The notes beneath the pieces are model-generated. The model did no database searches. It was not told where the DNA came from and saw only the letters and a program-made list of their open reading frames with translations. DNA of 64,000 bases, from the NCBI GenBank assembly GCA_017557885.1, contig JAFYXV010000001.1, positions 35,291 through 99,290 of the forward strand. The letters are read 5' to 3'. This DNA is from a bacterium (lineage in GTDB: Bacteria; Auribacterota; UBA3054). Positions 34,497-45,563 of the stretch are shown here, one piece after another (position 1 is the first letter of the stretch; each line of letters opens with the position of its first letter). Position numbers and translations under genes: made by a program.

Positions 34497-35183
34497 ATGA
34501 ATAAGTTCCTAATTATCGCAGTTTGCCTGCTGTTCGTTTTAACCGGCTGCAACAAGAGCCCCGATCAGAAGCTGCGATCCGACGCAGGCTCGTACGAGAG
34601 CGAGATGCAAGTCGGCCTGGAGATCAACCAGGCTATGAAAGAAGCCCTTGAAACGGACGATTTCAAGACCTTCAACGGCAAACTGGACGCTTTGATGGAG
34701 AAACATTCCTCCAACGCCAGCATAAAGGCGTCCGTTTACGGAGCCAAATTCATGGCGCTCCTTTTCGACGAAGATCTCGACGGCCTGAAGAAAATGATCG
34801 AAGAAATGGACGATCCGGAGTTTAGGGAGGAATATGAAAAATACATGGGCGACGAGCATCCCGGAGGCACGATCAAGCTGACCAAAGCGCAGTTCTGTTA
34901 CAGTTTCGGCCTGGAAGAACGGGGAGACGCCATCGTGAACGATATCGTTCAAAATGAAGAGAGCAAGGCCGTTAAGCAGATGGCGCTGATCATGTCTGGC
35001 AGAAAATACTACGTCAAAAAAGACGTCGAGAATTTCAAAAAGACCATCGAGGCCGCCATCGCCATAGACCCCACCAACATGATCGGCCGGGCTTTCTCAC
35101 AGGAAATGGACATCGTTATCCAGAAAATGATGTCCGAGGACGGGACGGAAGGAGCGGAAGAGGCCTTTGAAGTCTCGGAATAA
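34497..35183 (+). CDS. Lipoprotein with TPR-like helical body (2 of 3)
   Basis: A 228-residue protein with lipobox LTGC (Cys17) followed by an acidic helical body. It shares layout with the preceding gene (a helix pair, a middle segment describing GLEERGDAIVND, and KKTIEAAIAIDPTN near the end) and looks like a diverged paralog. No catalytic motif is visible. It sits between the first lipoprotein and the thioredoxin-like one, 36 nt before the latter. Confidence 0.72.
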   Translation: MNKFLIIAVCLLFVLTGCNKSPDQKLRSDAGSYESEMQVGLEINQAMKEALETDDFKTFNGKLDALMEKHSSNASIKASVYGAKFMALLFDEDLDGLKKMIEEMDDPEFREEYEKYMGDEHPGGTIKLTKAQFCYSFGLEERGDAIVNDIVQNEESKAVKQMALIMSGRKYYVKKDVENFKKTIEAAIAIDPTNMIGRAFSQEMDIVIQKMMSEDGTEGAEEAFEVSE

Positions 35184-35219
35184 TATTTACAACGCGAAAA
35201 AAACAAGGAGAAACAACAT

Positions 35220-36863
35220 ATGAAGATCAATTTATTAGTTCTGTTGCTGGCCCTTCTTACGGTCAGCGCCTGCAAGAAGCAAGAAGAAAAAACGACTGTC
35301 AAAACTCCCGACGAACAGGAGACCCAGGCGGTTGACAACGCTGTGCAAAGCTCCAAGCCGGTGGTGGAGCCCCAGGATGACGGCATCTGGACAGTAAACT
35401 TTGATTTCGCCAAGAAGATCGCCGCGGAAAAGAACATAGATCTTCTGATCCTCTTTACCGGCTCCGACTGGTGCGTCTGGTGTCAGCGCCTTGGCGACGA
35501 GGTCTTCTCCGACGAGAAATTCCAGGAAGAAGTGGTCAAGAAATTCGTGCCTGTGAAGCTCGATTTCCCCAGCAAAGTGGATTTCCCCGAAAACATCAAG
35601 CAGAGCTACCGCTCCCTGGCTGACAAATACGGAATCAGGGGTTATCCCACCGTCATACTGGCCTCCAGCGACGGCACTCCCTACGCTTCCTGCGGTTACC
35701 AGCCCGGCGGAGGAGAAGCCTTCCTTAAGACTTTGGACGATCTGCAAGCTTCCAAAAAAGACCTGGAAGAGAAAGCCGAGGCCGCTGAAAAGGGCGGAGA
35801 AGCGGAAGCCAAGGAGCTTTACGAGGCCCTGCAGAAGTACGTCGAAAATTTCAAGGACAACGCCGCTTTGATGGAAGTCTTCGCCAAGTATTTCGACATT
35901 TGCAAAGCCAAAAATCCTGACATTGCCCGCACCCTCGAGAGAGAGCAGAAAGTCAAGGAGGAGATAGAGGCGCTGGACAAGCAGTACCACTTGGGCATGA
36001 ACGAAGACCGCACGGAATTCCCCGAGGGATCCGTTGAGGAAGCCGTGGCTGATTACCGCGCGGTCATTGACAAATACAGCCTGGAAGGCATGCAGAAGCA
36101 GGAAGTCCTCCTGAAGATCTGCGACATTTATTATGTTGTCCAGGAAAGCGAGAAGATCGACGCCGTCATGCAGGAGATCATCGACGCCGATCCCACTTCC
36201 GAGATCGCCGAGATCATCGGCGACGTCAAGAGCCGCAGGGAAATGGAAGAACTCACGGAAGCCATCACCCAGTGCCTTGTTGACGACAAAAAGGACGAAG
36301 CTTTGAAACTTCTGGATGAAAAGCTTGCCAAGAGCAACGACAAAGAGGTCCAGACCTCCTTGAACGGCATGAAGGCGGAAGTCCAGGTCCTCTTCGACGA
36401 CATCGAAGGCGCCAAGCAAAGCTTCCAGGCCGCCATCGATCTTTGCGAAAGCGAAGAGGAGAAGGCAGGCTTCCAGTCCAGGCTCCAGGAACTCGACCCC
36501 TTCAACAAGACCGTCACCCAGACCCAGCTTTTACTGATGAGGGGCAACCCCCAGGGCATGATCGACGCCATTGACAAAGCCATAAAGGACTATTCCCCCG
36601 ATCCGGCTTCCCTTCAGAAAGCCCACATCATGCAGGCTCAGGCTTACGGCGAGATGAGGAACGAAAACAAGGTCATTGAATATATTGAAAAAGCCATCGC
36701 CGCCATGCCGGAAAGCGACCTGGCCCAGAGCATGAGCCAGAGCCTGGAAGCCATGAAGAACCAGAAAGCCCGCCAGGAAGAGGCCATCGCCAAAATGGCC
36801 CAGGAAAGAGAGGCCAGAGAGGCTGCGAAAGCCTTCTCTCAGGAAGAGGAGCAGGGAGAATAA
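35220..36863 (+). CDS. Thioredoxin-fold lipoprotein with TPR-like C-terminal half (3 of 3)
   Basis: The 547-residue protein has a lipoprotein signal (LLALLTVSACKK, Cys18), a thioredoxin-like domain at about residues 58-180 with redox motif WCVWC after LLILFTGSD, the cis-proline region YGIRGYPTVIL, then a long helical part with TPR-like repeats and a charged tail. This resembles the thioredoxin_7 / DUF255-like group that reduces disulfides in the periplasm. The active-site pair is complete. With its two lipoprotein neighbours it may form an envelope redox or quality-control assembly; that is inference from adjacency. Confidence 0.85.
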   Translation: MKINLLVLLLALLTVSACKKQEEKTTVKTPDEQETQAVDNAVQSSKPVVEPQDDGIWTVNFDFAKKIAAEKNIDLLILFTGSDWCVWCQRLGDEVFSDEKFQEEVVKKFVPVKLDFPSKVDFPENIKQSYRSLADKYGIRGYPTVILASSDGTPYASCGYQPGGGEAFLKTLDDLQASKKDLEEKAEAAEKGGEAEAKELYEALQKYVENFKDNAALMEVFAKYFDICKAKNPDIARTLEREQKVKEEIEALDKQYHLGMNEDRTEFPEGSVEEAVADYRAVIDKYSLEGMQKQEVLLKICDIYYVVQESEKIDAVMQEIIDADPTSEIAEIIGDVKSRREMEELTEAITQCLVDDKKDEALKLLDEKLAKSNDKEVQTSLNGMKAEVQVLFDDIEGAKQSFQAAIDLCESEEEKAGFQSRLQELDPFNKTVTQTQLLLMRGNPQGMIDAIDKAIKDYSPDPASLQKAHIMQAQAYGEMRNENKVIEYIEKAIAAMPESDLAQSMSQSLEAMKNQKARQEEAIAKMAQEREAREAAKAFSQEEEQGE

Positions 36864-36873
36864 TCCTTCGCCC

Positions 36874-37398
36874 ATGCAGGTAAAAGAAATAAAGCTGCCC
36901 CTTACTCCTGGCATTGTCAGGGAACTGCACGCCGGAGAGATCGTTTCTCTCTCCGGCATCCTATACACCGCCCGCGACGCGGCCCACAAGAGGCTCGTTG
37001 AAGCTCTTGCGAAAGGGGAGAAGCTGCCCTTTCCCGCGGAGGGCGCGACCATCTACTACACCGGCCCCACGCCGGCTCCTCCCGGCGCCGTCATAGGCTC
37101 CGCCGGCCCCACCACCGCCTACCGCATGGACCCTTACGTTGAGTCCTTGCTCAAAGCGGGCGTGCTCGGCATGATCGGCAAGGGCGCCAGGAAAGGCGAT
37201 GTTCCCGAGCTCATCAAGAAATACCAGGCCGTCTATTTCGCCGCGCCCGGCGGCTGCGGCGCCCTTTTGGGCAAATGCATCAAGGAATGCGAAATAATCG
37301 CCTATCCTGACCTCGGCACCGAAGCCGTAAGAAGACTCAAAGTAGAGAATTTCCCGGCTTTCGTCGCCCAGGACAGTTTCGGCAACAGCATATATTAA
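36874..37398 (+). CDS. Class I fumarate hydratase / tartrate dehydratase beta-type subunit
   Basis: The 174-residue protein matches the C-terminal swivelling domain of Fe-S hydro-lyases: LPLTPGIVRELHAGEIVSLS, YTARDAAHKRLVEAL, YYTGPTPAPPGAVIGSAGPT, MIGKGARKGDV, FAAPGGCGALLGKCI. In two-subunit enzymes it pairs with an alpha subunit that holds the 4Fe-4S cluster. No alpha subunit gene lies beside it; the upstream neighbour is the thioredoxin lipoprotein. It therefore depends on a partner elsewhere. Substrate could be fumarate, tartrate or mesaconate. Confidence 0.9.
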   Translation: MQVKEIKLPLTPGIVRELHAGEIVSLSGILYTARDAAHKRLVEALAKGEKLPFPAEGATIYYTGPTPAPPGAVIGSAGPTTAYRMDPYVESLLKAGVLGMIGKGARKGDVPELIKKYQAVYFAAPGGCGALLGKCIKECEIIAYPDLGTEAVRRLKVENFPAFVAQDSFGNSIY

Positions 37399-37412
37399 AC
37401 CTAACGACCAAC

Positions 37413-39071
<1,659 letters not shown>

Positions 39072-39081
39072 TTTTGCGCTC

Positions 39082-39129
39082 CACAAAAAGAACCGCGGCC
39101 TTTTAAAAAGGGCCGCGGTTCTTTTTGTG
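39082..39129. terminator. Bidirectional terminator between fusion gene and activase
   Basis: A perfect 19-bp stem, CACAAAAAGAACCGCGGCC and its complement, around a 10-nt AT-rich loop, flanked by A- and T-runs. It serves the convergent genes on both sides; the activase stop is one base beyond it. Confidence 0.95.
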
Positions 39130-39130
39130 C

Positions 39131-39883
39131 TTAATCCAGAATGCTGGCTTTGACGGGGCAAATTGCCTGGAAGGCTTTTATGTCGAGGAGGGGAGAGGCC
39201 AATTCATTGAAGGGCGGTTCGTACGTTCTGCCGCAGGCGGCGTATTTGCCTCCGGTCATGGGATTGTAGGGAAGGAAATCAACTGAGGTGAGATTTTTGA
39301 GTTCCTTGGCCAAAAGAGCGATGGCGGTCAAGTTTTCTTCGCTGTCGGTCACGGTTGGAATAAGGGGCAGCCGGAAACAATAGGGCGTTGCGCATTCTTT
39401 GTCAAGACGTCTGATATTGTCGAGTATAAGAGATGAGCTTTGCCCGGTCCAAAACTTGGCTTTTTCTTCGTTGAGGACTTTCAAACCGAAATGAAGGCTC
39501 TCTGCTCTTTCCGCCAGGGCTTTCAGTTTTTGATAATCGCCGTGTCCGGAGGTGTCGATTATGGAATGGAGCGTGTTCTTTGTTATGTCGAGGACTTCCA
39601 GAAGGAAGTCGGCTTGCAAAAGGGGCTCTCCTCCGGAAAAGGTCACGCCGTCCAAAAGCTCGGACTTGTCCATAAGGTATGCCGCCAGTTTTTGCGGGCT
39701 CCAATATTCGCCCGCCAATCTTGTTCCGCCGGGGAAAACGAGGGTTTCCGCTTCGGCGCTCTGTCCTTCCGGGCTGTGGCACCATCTGCAGCGCAATGGG
39801 CAGCCTTTTAGGAAAACGGTTATCCTGAGTCCCGGGCCGTCGTGGATGGAGGCTTCCGCTATGTCGAATAAAAGGCCTTCCAT
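39131..39883 (-). CDS. Glycyl radical enzyme activating enzyme (radical SAM)
   Basis: This type of enzyme abstracts hydrogen from a backbone glycine of its partner. From the ATG at 39883 (residue 31 of the longest frame) the protein is 250 residues and begins LLFDIAEASIHDGPGLRITV, typical of PflA-type activases. The SAM cluster motif CPLRCRWC is followed directly by HSPEG, without the ferredoxin-like insert carrying extra clusters found in many activases. GVTFSGGEPLLQ and DTSGHG are further diagnostic motifs. It starts 4 nt after the stop of its partner, so they are one operon. Confidence 0.93.
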   Translation of the reverse strand: MEGLLFDIAEASIHDGPGLRITVFLKGCPLRCRWCHSPEGQSAEAETLVFPGGTRLAGEYWSPQKLAAYLMDKSELLDGVTFSGGEPLLQADFLLEVLDITKNTLHSIIDTSGHGDYQKLKALAERAESLHFGLKVLNEEKAKFWTGQSSSLILDNIRRLDKECATPYCFRLPLIPTVTDSEENLTAIALLAKELKNLTSVDFLPYNPMTGGKYAACGRTYEPPFNELASPLLDIKAFQAICPVKASILD

Positions 39884-39887
39884 ATAA

Positions 39888-41948
39888 TTACGCGCCGAAG
39901 GCCTGGCGTCCGATGATCTGATCCTGATAGGGCTTGGAAAGCTCCACGAAATAGCCGCTCCAGCCCCAGACACGGACTATTAAGTCCCGGTAGTTTTCCG
40001 GGTGTATCTGGGCGTCCCGCAGCTTGTCAGGGTTCAGGGTGTTCAATTGCAGCTGCTGGCAGCCGAGTTTGACGAAGGCTTGGATAAGCTTTACGACTTT
40101 GAGAAGGGCTTCCTCATTCCTGAAATAGGAGTCCGCAAGCTCCATGGTTATGGGGCCGCCGTTGCAGATCCTTTTATAGTCTAATTTGCCGTAGGTCTCC
40201 AGTTCGCTTATGATACCCCGGGCTCGGACGCCGGGAGAAGGGGCGAGGCTGGAGCTGACGAAGTCGCCGTATTTGCGTCCGTCAGCGGTGGCTTTCAATT
40301 TCTGGCCTTCCCTTTTCTGGGTCATCAGGACATAGTGCTGGGCGGAACCGGAGCCAGGCCTTATTCGGCCGCCGCGGCCGTTATTTTTTATTTCGGCAAG
40401 GGCGTCGGCGAAGAGGTCGAACAGGCGTTTTAACAAGTCGTCGGCGTAATCGTCATTGCTGCCGACCTTGTGGGGGACAGCCTTTATTATCTGTCTCAGT
40501 TCCTCGTCGTTTTCGTAGTCGCTTTCCAATGCGGCCAAGAGTCTTTCCGGAGTGACCTGCTTAGTTTCGAAGATCAGATACTTGACAGCCGCCAGGGCGT
40601 CGGCGGCGCTCGAGGAGCCGCAGCCTTGGCAGCCGTAATGGTAGTGGCTTCCGCCTCCGTTGTTCAGGTCGCGGCCTTTTTTTATGGGGTTTTTGGAGAA
40701 GACGGAAACGATGGGTTCCGGAAGGAAATAACCTTCTTGTCCGCATTCCTCCTTGAAATCTTTTACTTGCGCGTCAACGGCTGTTTTTAATCTGCCCATT
40801 ATCCCTTCGAAATCATCGCCGGCTTTAAGGCCGGATCTTATGGCCTCATCCGCGCACAAAGGAAAATTGAAGGCGAATAGGTTCGGGGTGTCGCGGCCGT
40901 CCTCCACCACGAACTCCCAGCAGGCCGCGACGGTGTAGTCCCTGGCTGCTTCCAGGTCGTAGCCGAAATTCACCAGGCTGGGAATGATGACTTCGTCGTT
41001 TTGGTATTGCGGGAAGCCCAAGCCCTTGCGGGTAAGTCTGGCGGCGGAAAGAAGAAGGTCATGGGGCGTGTTGGAATCTACCCTCAGATTGATCTTAGGG
41101 TCTATCAGACCAATGTCGTCCGAGGCTTCCAGGCACATGTAGGTGAGGGGATTGACCGCAGGGTTTCCGTTCCTGTCGCAGCCCCCTAACATCATGCTCT
41201 GCCCGTTGTCGCCCAGCTGGACTCCTCTGTAGAGGTCGGCGTCCCTTGAAAGGGAAATGAAAAATTCTTCCAGAAGCTCGAAGGCCTCGTCATGAGTCAA
41301 AACTTTTTGCTTCAAATCGTTTTCGAGGTAGGGCCACATGTACTGGTCAAAGCGGCCGAAGCCCATGTGTTCGCCGCCGGCGGATCTCATGACGGACATT
41401 ATGAAGCGGACGGACTGCAGCGCTTCGTGAAAGCTTTCCGCCGGGTACTGGGGGACTTTTTCCAAAAGCGCGCGCTGATTCGGTTCTTCGGCGGCGGCGG
41501 CGTAGCGTTTGGCGAAATCGGCCACGGCGTCTATGGCCGCGATGGCGTTCGTTAAGAAATCGACGGCTTCAGGGTCGTCCTTTTTTTCTTCCAGGGCTTT
41601 TTGGCAGGCGGCTTTTCGCCCGGAGAGGCCTTCTTTCAGGAGGATGGGCCATTCGATGGTCAGGTTTTCAAGGGCGCGCCGCGGCTTCTCCTTATCCAAT
41701 CCGTTCATCGGGAAGTCCGGGTTGCCTTTTATAGTCCTAGTGAAGATGATCTTCTCGCCAGGAAAGACAAGGGGAGTTTCTTTATTTAAGATGTACTCGT
41801 AGATGAGCCGGTAGCGCCCGTTGAGGCTGAGGCCGGCTGCTTTTGATTCCAGATCGGCGTTCAAATCGTCCCTGGATATGTCTCTCCGGAACTTATGGTA
41901 GAAACCGTTCCGGACGGCCTCTCTCAACTTTTGTATTCTCTGGTTCAT
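39888..41948 (-). CDS. Glycyl radical enzyme of unassigned class (PFL-like)
   Basis: The 686-residue protein shows the pyruvate formate-lyase superfamily fold: GRFDQYMWPYLENDL, LEEFFISLSRD, GGCDRNGNPAVNPLTY, and the C-terminal glycyl loop RVWGWSGYFVELSKPYQDQI with the radical glycine at about G662. The thiyl-radical cysteine is C343 in AACWEFVVEDGRD. The C-x-E spacing (E345) is shared with dehydratase-type members, whose motif is GCVEP, but the surrounding residues are different, and the pyruvate formate-lyase SCC is absent. It is about 80-150 residues shorter than PFL or diol dehydratase. Reaction unknown. Its promoter (41972) and AGAGG ribosome-binding site are clear. Confidence 0.9.
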   Translation of the reverse strand: MNQRIQKLREAVRNGFYHKFRRDISRDDLNADLESKAAGLSLNGRYRLIYEYILNKETPLVFPGEKIIFTRTIKGNPDFPMNGLDKEKPRRALENLTIEWPILLKEGLSGRKAACQKALEEKKDDPEAVDFLTNAIAAIDAVADFAKRYAAAAEEPNQRALLEKVPQYPAESFHEALQSVRFIMSVMRSAGGEHMGFGRFDQYMWPYLENDLKQKVLTHDEAFELLEEFFISLSRDADLYRGVQLGDNGQSMMLGGCDRNGNPAVNPLTYMCLEASDDIGLIDPKINLRVDSNTPHDLLLSAARLTRKGLGFPQYQNDEVIIPSLVNFGYDLEAARDYTVAACWEFVVEDGRDTPNLFAFNFPLCADEAIRSGLKAGDDFEGIMGRLKTAVDAQVKDFKEECGQEGYFLPEPIVSVFSKNPIKKGRDLNNGGGSHYHYGCQGCGSSSAADALAAVKYLIFETKQVTPERLLAALESDYENDEELRQIIKAVPHKVGSNDDYADDLLKRLFDLFADALAEIKNNGRGGRIRPGSGSAQHYVLMTQKREGQKLKATADGRKYGDFVSSSLAPSPGVRARGIISELETYGKLDYKRICNGGPITMELADSYFRNEEALLKVVKLIQAFVKLGCQQLQLNTLNPDKLRDAQIHPENYRDLIVRVWGWSGYFVELSKPYQDQIIGRQAFGA

Positions 41949-41971
41949 GTTTACCTCTTAAGCTTCTTTAC

Positions 41972-41980
41972 ATTTTACCA
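41972..41980 (-). promoter_or_regulatory. Extended -10 promoter of the glycyl radical enzyme operon
   Basis: TGGTAAAAT on the minus strand (41980 to 41972), 23 bp before the ATG. Same form as six other sites in the window. Confidence 0.6.
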
Positions 41981-42120
41981 TAAGCGCAAGGATCATTGGT
42001 CGGGCTTATTGGCGAAAATCGGAGTTTTTAAACGGTTTTTGCACAGGGTCCCAGAGTGCTATAGATATATGGCGGTAAAGTGTTTAACTTTGGTAGGGGA
42101 GGGGGACGCCGAAGCCGCAC

Positions 42121-42149
42121 TTGATTTTGAACACCCTTTCTGATATTAT
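42121..42149 (+). promoter_or_regulatory. tuf promoter
   Basis: TTGATT (42121-42126), a 17-bp spacer ending in TGA, and TATTAT (42144-42149) give a strong promoter with an extended -10. The start near 42156 implies a leader of about 200 nt. A weaker upstream candidate is TTGCAC at 42039 with TGCTATAGA at 42057-42065 (15-bp spacer). Confidence 0.7.
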
Positions 42150-42155
42150 TGTCTT

Positions 42156-42358
42156 CACCCATCGTGAAAAAGCGCGAAAGCGGCTTTTACGGTGCTGAAA
42201 AAAAACATACCTCATACGCGTCGCGAATAGATGCAGACGCTAACGAAGATCTAGACACCGAATAGATGGATGTCTTGTCAGAAGTGAAAATATGTGGTTC
42301 AACATATAAAAAATTTTTAAACTAAACTTACATAATCCAAAACCATTGGAGAAATTTT
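42156..42358 (+). other. Long 5' leader of the tuf/ribosomal operon
   Basis: This stretch, together with 41981-42120, makes the only gap over 300 bp and holds no gene I can support. It contains a hairpin with a GAAA tetraloop (42168-42188), the direct repeat CGAATAGATG at 42224 and 42259, a small TATGT/ACATA hairpin near 42290-42306, and a 19-codon frame from 42266 without a ribosome-binding site. TTGGAG precedes the tuf ATG. No tRNA is visible. Confidence 0.45.
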
Positions 42359-43558
<1,200 letters not shown>

Positions 43559-43578
43559 TTAGTAATTAGGAAATAATA

Positions 43579-43893
43579 ATGTCTGACGAACAGCGCATTA
43601 GGATCAAACTGCGCGCGTATGACCATCGCGTGCTTGACGCTTCCACGCAGGATATCGTCGAGACGGCAAAGAGTACCGGGGCCCTGGTTACGGGCCCCAT
43701 ACCCCTGCCGACGCAGATTGAAAAATACACCGTGAACCGCAGCCCGCACGTCGATAAGAAGAGTCGCGAGCAGTTCGAGCAGAGGACTCACAACCGTCTC
43801 ATCGACATCGTGTGCCCCACTGCCAAGACAGTTGACGGCTTGAAAAAGCTGAACCTGCCGGCCGGTGTTGACATCCAGATCAAAGTGCTTTAA
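43579..43893 (+). CDS. rpsJ: 30S ribosomal protein S10
   Basis: First gene of the S10 operon, 20 nt after tuf. The 104-residue protein contributes to the 30S head and is also the NusE antitermination factor. Diagnostic stretches are [36 protein letters not shown] and [18 protein letters not shown]. Length is typical. Confidence 0.98.
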   Translation: MSDEQRIRIKLRAYDHRVLDASTQDIVETAKSTGALVTGPIPLPTQIEKYTVNRSPHVDKKSREQFEQRTHNRLIDIVCPTAKTVDGLKKLNLPAGVDIQIKVL

Positions 43894-43934
43894 CAAGCAT
43901 TTTCACGAAGAAGCAATAATTTAGAGGAAAAGCA

Positions 43935-44573
43935 ATGCTGCTTGGAAGAAAGATAGGAATGACGCAAGTTTACCGCGAAGACGGAACGGCTGTGGCCGTC
44001 ACCGTCGTTCAGGCCGGTCCCTGCGTCGTGTTGCAGAAGAAGCCCGCCGAAAAGAACGGCGGCGTGAACGCAGTGCAGCTTGGATTTGAACCGATCAAGG
44101 ATAAAGCCGCCAAGAAGCCCCAGCTCGGCCACGCTAAGAAGGCCGGTCAGGCTCAGGCTTATCGTTTCTGCCGCGATATGCGCGTGGAAAACCTGGACGA
44201 CTATGAAGTCGGCCAGACCATCGGCGTGGAACAGTTCACCGTCGGCCAGACCGTCGACGTGATCGGCACCAGCCGAGGCATGGGCTACCAGGGCGTCATC
44301 AAGCGCCACCATCATCATGGCGGCGGCGACGCTCACGGCTCCATGTTCCACCGCTCCACCGGCGGTATCAGCTCCAGCGCGTATCCTTCACGTGTCTTCA
44401 AACTGCGCGGCATGCCCGGTCATATGGGCAACGAGCGCGTTACCGTTCAGAGCCTGACGGTGGAAACGATCGATTCCGAAGAGAATCTGATCGCCATCCG
44501 CGGCGCTGTCCCGGGACCCAAGTCAGGTCTTGTGATCGTACGCCCGGGCATTAAAGCCAAGGTTCAGAAATAA
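43935..44573 (+). CDS. rplC: 50S ribosomal protein L3
   Basis: The 212-residue protein begins MLLGRKIGMTQVYREDG and contains the conserved loop that reaches toward the peptidyl-transferase centre (SRGMGYQGVIKRHHHHGG, then SVYPSRVFK-like SAYPSRVFKLRGMPGHMGNE). Complete. AGAGGAA precedes the ATG. Confidence 0.98.
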   Translation: MLLGRKIGMTQVYREDGTAVAVTVVQAGPCVVLQKKPAEKNGGVNAVQLGFEPIKDKAAKKPQLGHAKKAGQAQAYRFCRDMRVENLDDYEVGQTIGVEQFTVGQTVDVIGTSRGMGYQGVIKRHHHHGGGDAHGSMFHRSTGGISSSAYPSRVFKLRGMPGHMGNERVTVQSLTVETIDSEENLIAIRGAVPGPKSGLVIVRPGIKAKVQK

Positions 44574-44604
44574 CCGATTAGTTTTGTAAAGGAACTATAA
44601 GTAA

Positions 44605-45249
44605 ATGGCATCATTGAATAAAATCAACATAGCGGGCGAAAAGACGGGCACCGTGGAAGTCTCCGAAGCCTTCATGACTTTCCCGTACAATCCCGAGCTC
44701 GTGCACGACTGTGTGGTTGCTCAGCTGGCCAACAAACGTCAGGGCAACGCCTCGACGCTGACCAAGTCCGAAGTCAACCTCACGAAGAAGAAACCTTTCC
44801 GCCAGAAAGGCACCGGCAATGCCCGCGCCGGTTATTTCGCTTCCCCGGTGAGGCGCGGCGGCGGCATCGCCCACGGCCCTCATCCCAGAAGCTACGAGCA
44901 GAAGATCAACAAGAAGCAGCGCCGCATCGCTCTTTACGGCACCCTTGCCCAGATGATGCGCGACGGCTCCGTCAGCGTGATCGCGGACTGGAACATGGAG
45001 AAGCCCCAGACGAAAGTCGTGGCCGGCCTCAAGAAAGCCCTCGAATCCCGCAAACTGATGCTGGTGGGTCTCCCCGGCGACGAAAACGCCTGCCTGTCCA
45101 CCCGCAACATCGAGAACGCGCTCTTCGTCATCACGGACCGCGTGAACGTTTTCGATCTTGTCAACGCCACTGAGGTGGTTCTCTCCGAAGCAGCCTGCAA
45201 GGTTCTTGAAGAGCGCTTCCTGGCCAGCCAGAATATCAAGGAGGCCTAA
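44605..45249 (+). CDS. rplD: 50S ribosomal protein L4
   Basis: The 214-residue protein includes the exit-tunnel loop region (KKPFRQKGTGNARAGYFASP, then RRGGGIAHGPHPRSY). In some bacteria L4 represses its own operon by binding the S10 leader; here the long leader sits before tuf instead. Complete and adjacent to rplW (2 nt). Confidence 0.98.
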   Translation: MASLNKINIAGEKTGTVEVSEAFMTFPYNPELVHDCVVAQLANKRQGNASTLTKSEVNLTKKKPFRQKGTGNARAGYFASPVRRGGGIAHGPHPRSYEQKINKKQRRIALYGTLAQMMRDGSVSVIADWNMEKPQTKVVAGLKKALESRKLMLVGLPGDENACLSTRNIENALFVITDRVNVFDLVNATEVVLSEAACKVLEERFLASQNIKEA

Positions 45250-45251
45250 AA

Positions 45252-45533
45252 ATGAAGAATCCCTCTGAAGTTATCAAGAGTCAGATCATCTCGGAGAAGG
45301 GGACTTTCCTCGCCGAGACCGCCAATCAGTACATCTTCAAGGTTGCTGCCGGCGCCAACAAGATCGAAGTCAAAGCCGCCGTTGAGGCGCTCTATCAGGT
45401 CAAAGTAGAGGAAGTCCAGATCCTGAACCGGGTCGGCAAAGAACGCCGCCGCGGCCTCAAGATCGGCCACGTTCCCGGATACCGCCGCGCCATCGTGCGC
45501 CTCGCTTCCGGCAATTCCATCAGCTTGACATAA
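45252..45533 (+). CDS. rplW: 50S ribosomal protein L23
   Basis: The 93-residue protein lies at the tunnel exit, where trigger factor and SRP dock. It has IKSQIISEKGTFLAETANQY, FKVAAGANKIEVKAAVEALY and VQILNRVGKERRRGLKIGH. The start follows the rplD stop closely, with AAGGAGG in the last rplD codons. Confidence 0.97.
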   Translation: MKNPSEVIKSQIISEKGTFLAETANQYIFKVAAGANKIEVKAAVEALYQVKVEEVQILNRVGKERRRGLKIGHVPGYRRAIVRLASGNSISLT

Positions 45534-45563
45534 AGGCTTCACAGCAGGAAATATTAAAGAATT

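Noticed and set aside
42266-42325. 19-codon upstream frame in the tuf leader
   Set aside because: No ribosome-binding site and no composition signal; kept only as a possibility in the leader entry.
41949-42358. tRNA or fusA/rpsG upstream of tuf
   Set aside because: No cloverleaf with a TTC-loop or anticodon arm could be drawn and no coding signal is present; only promoters and a leader are supported.
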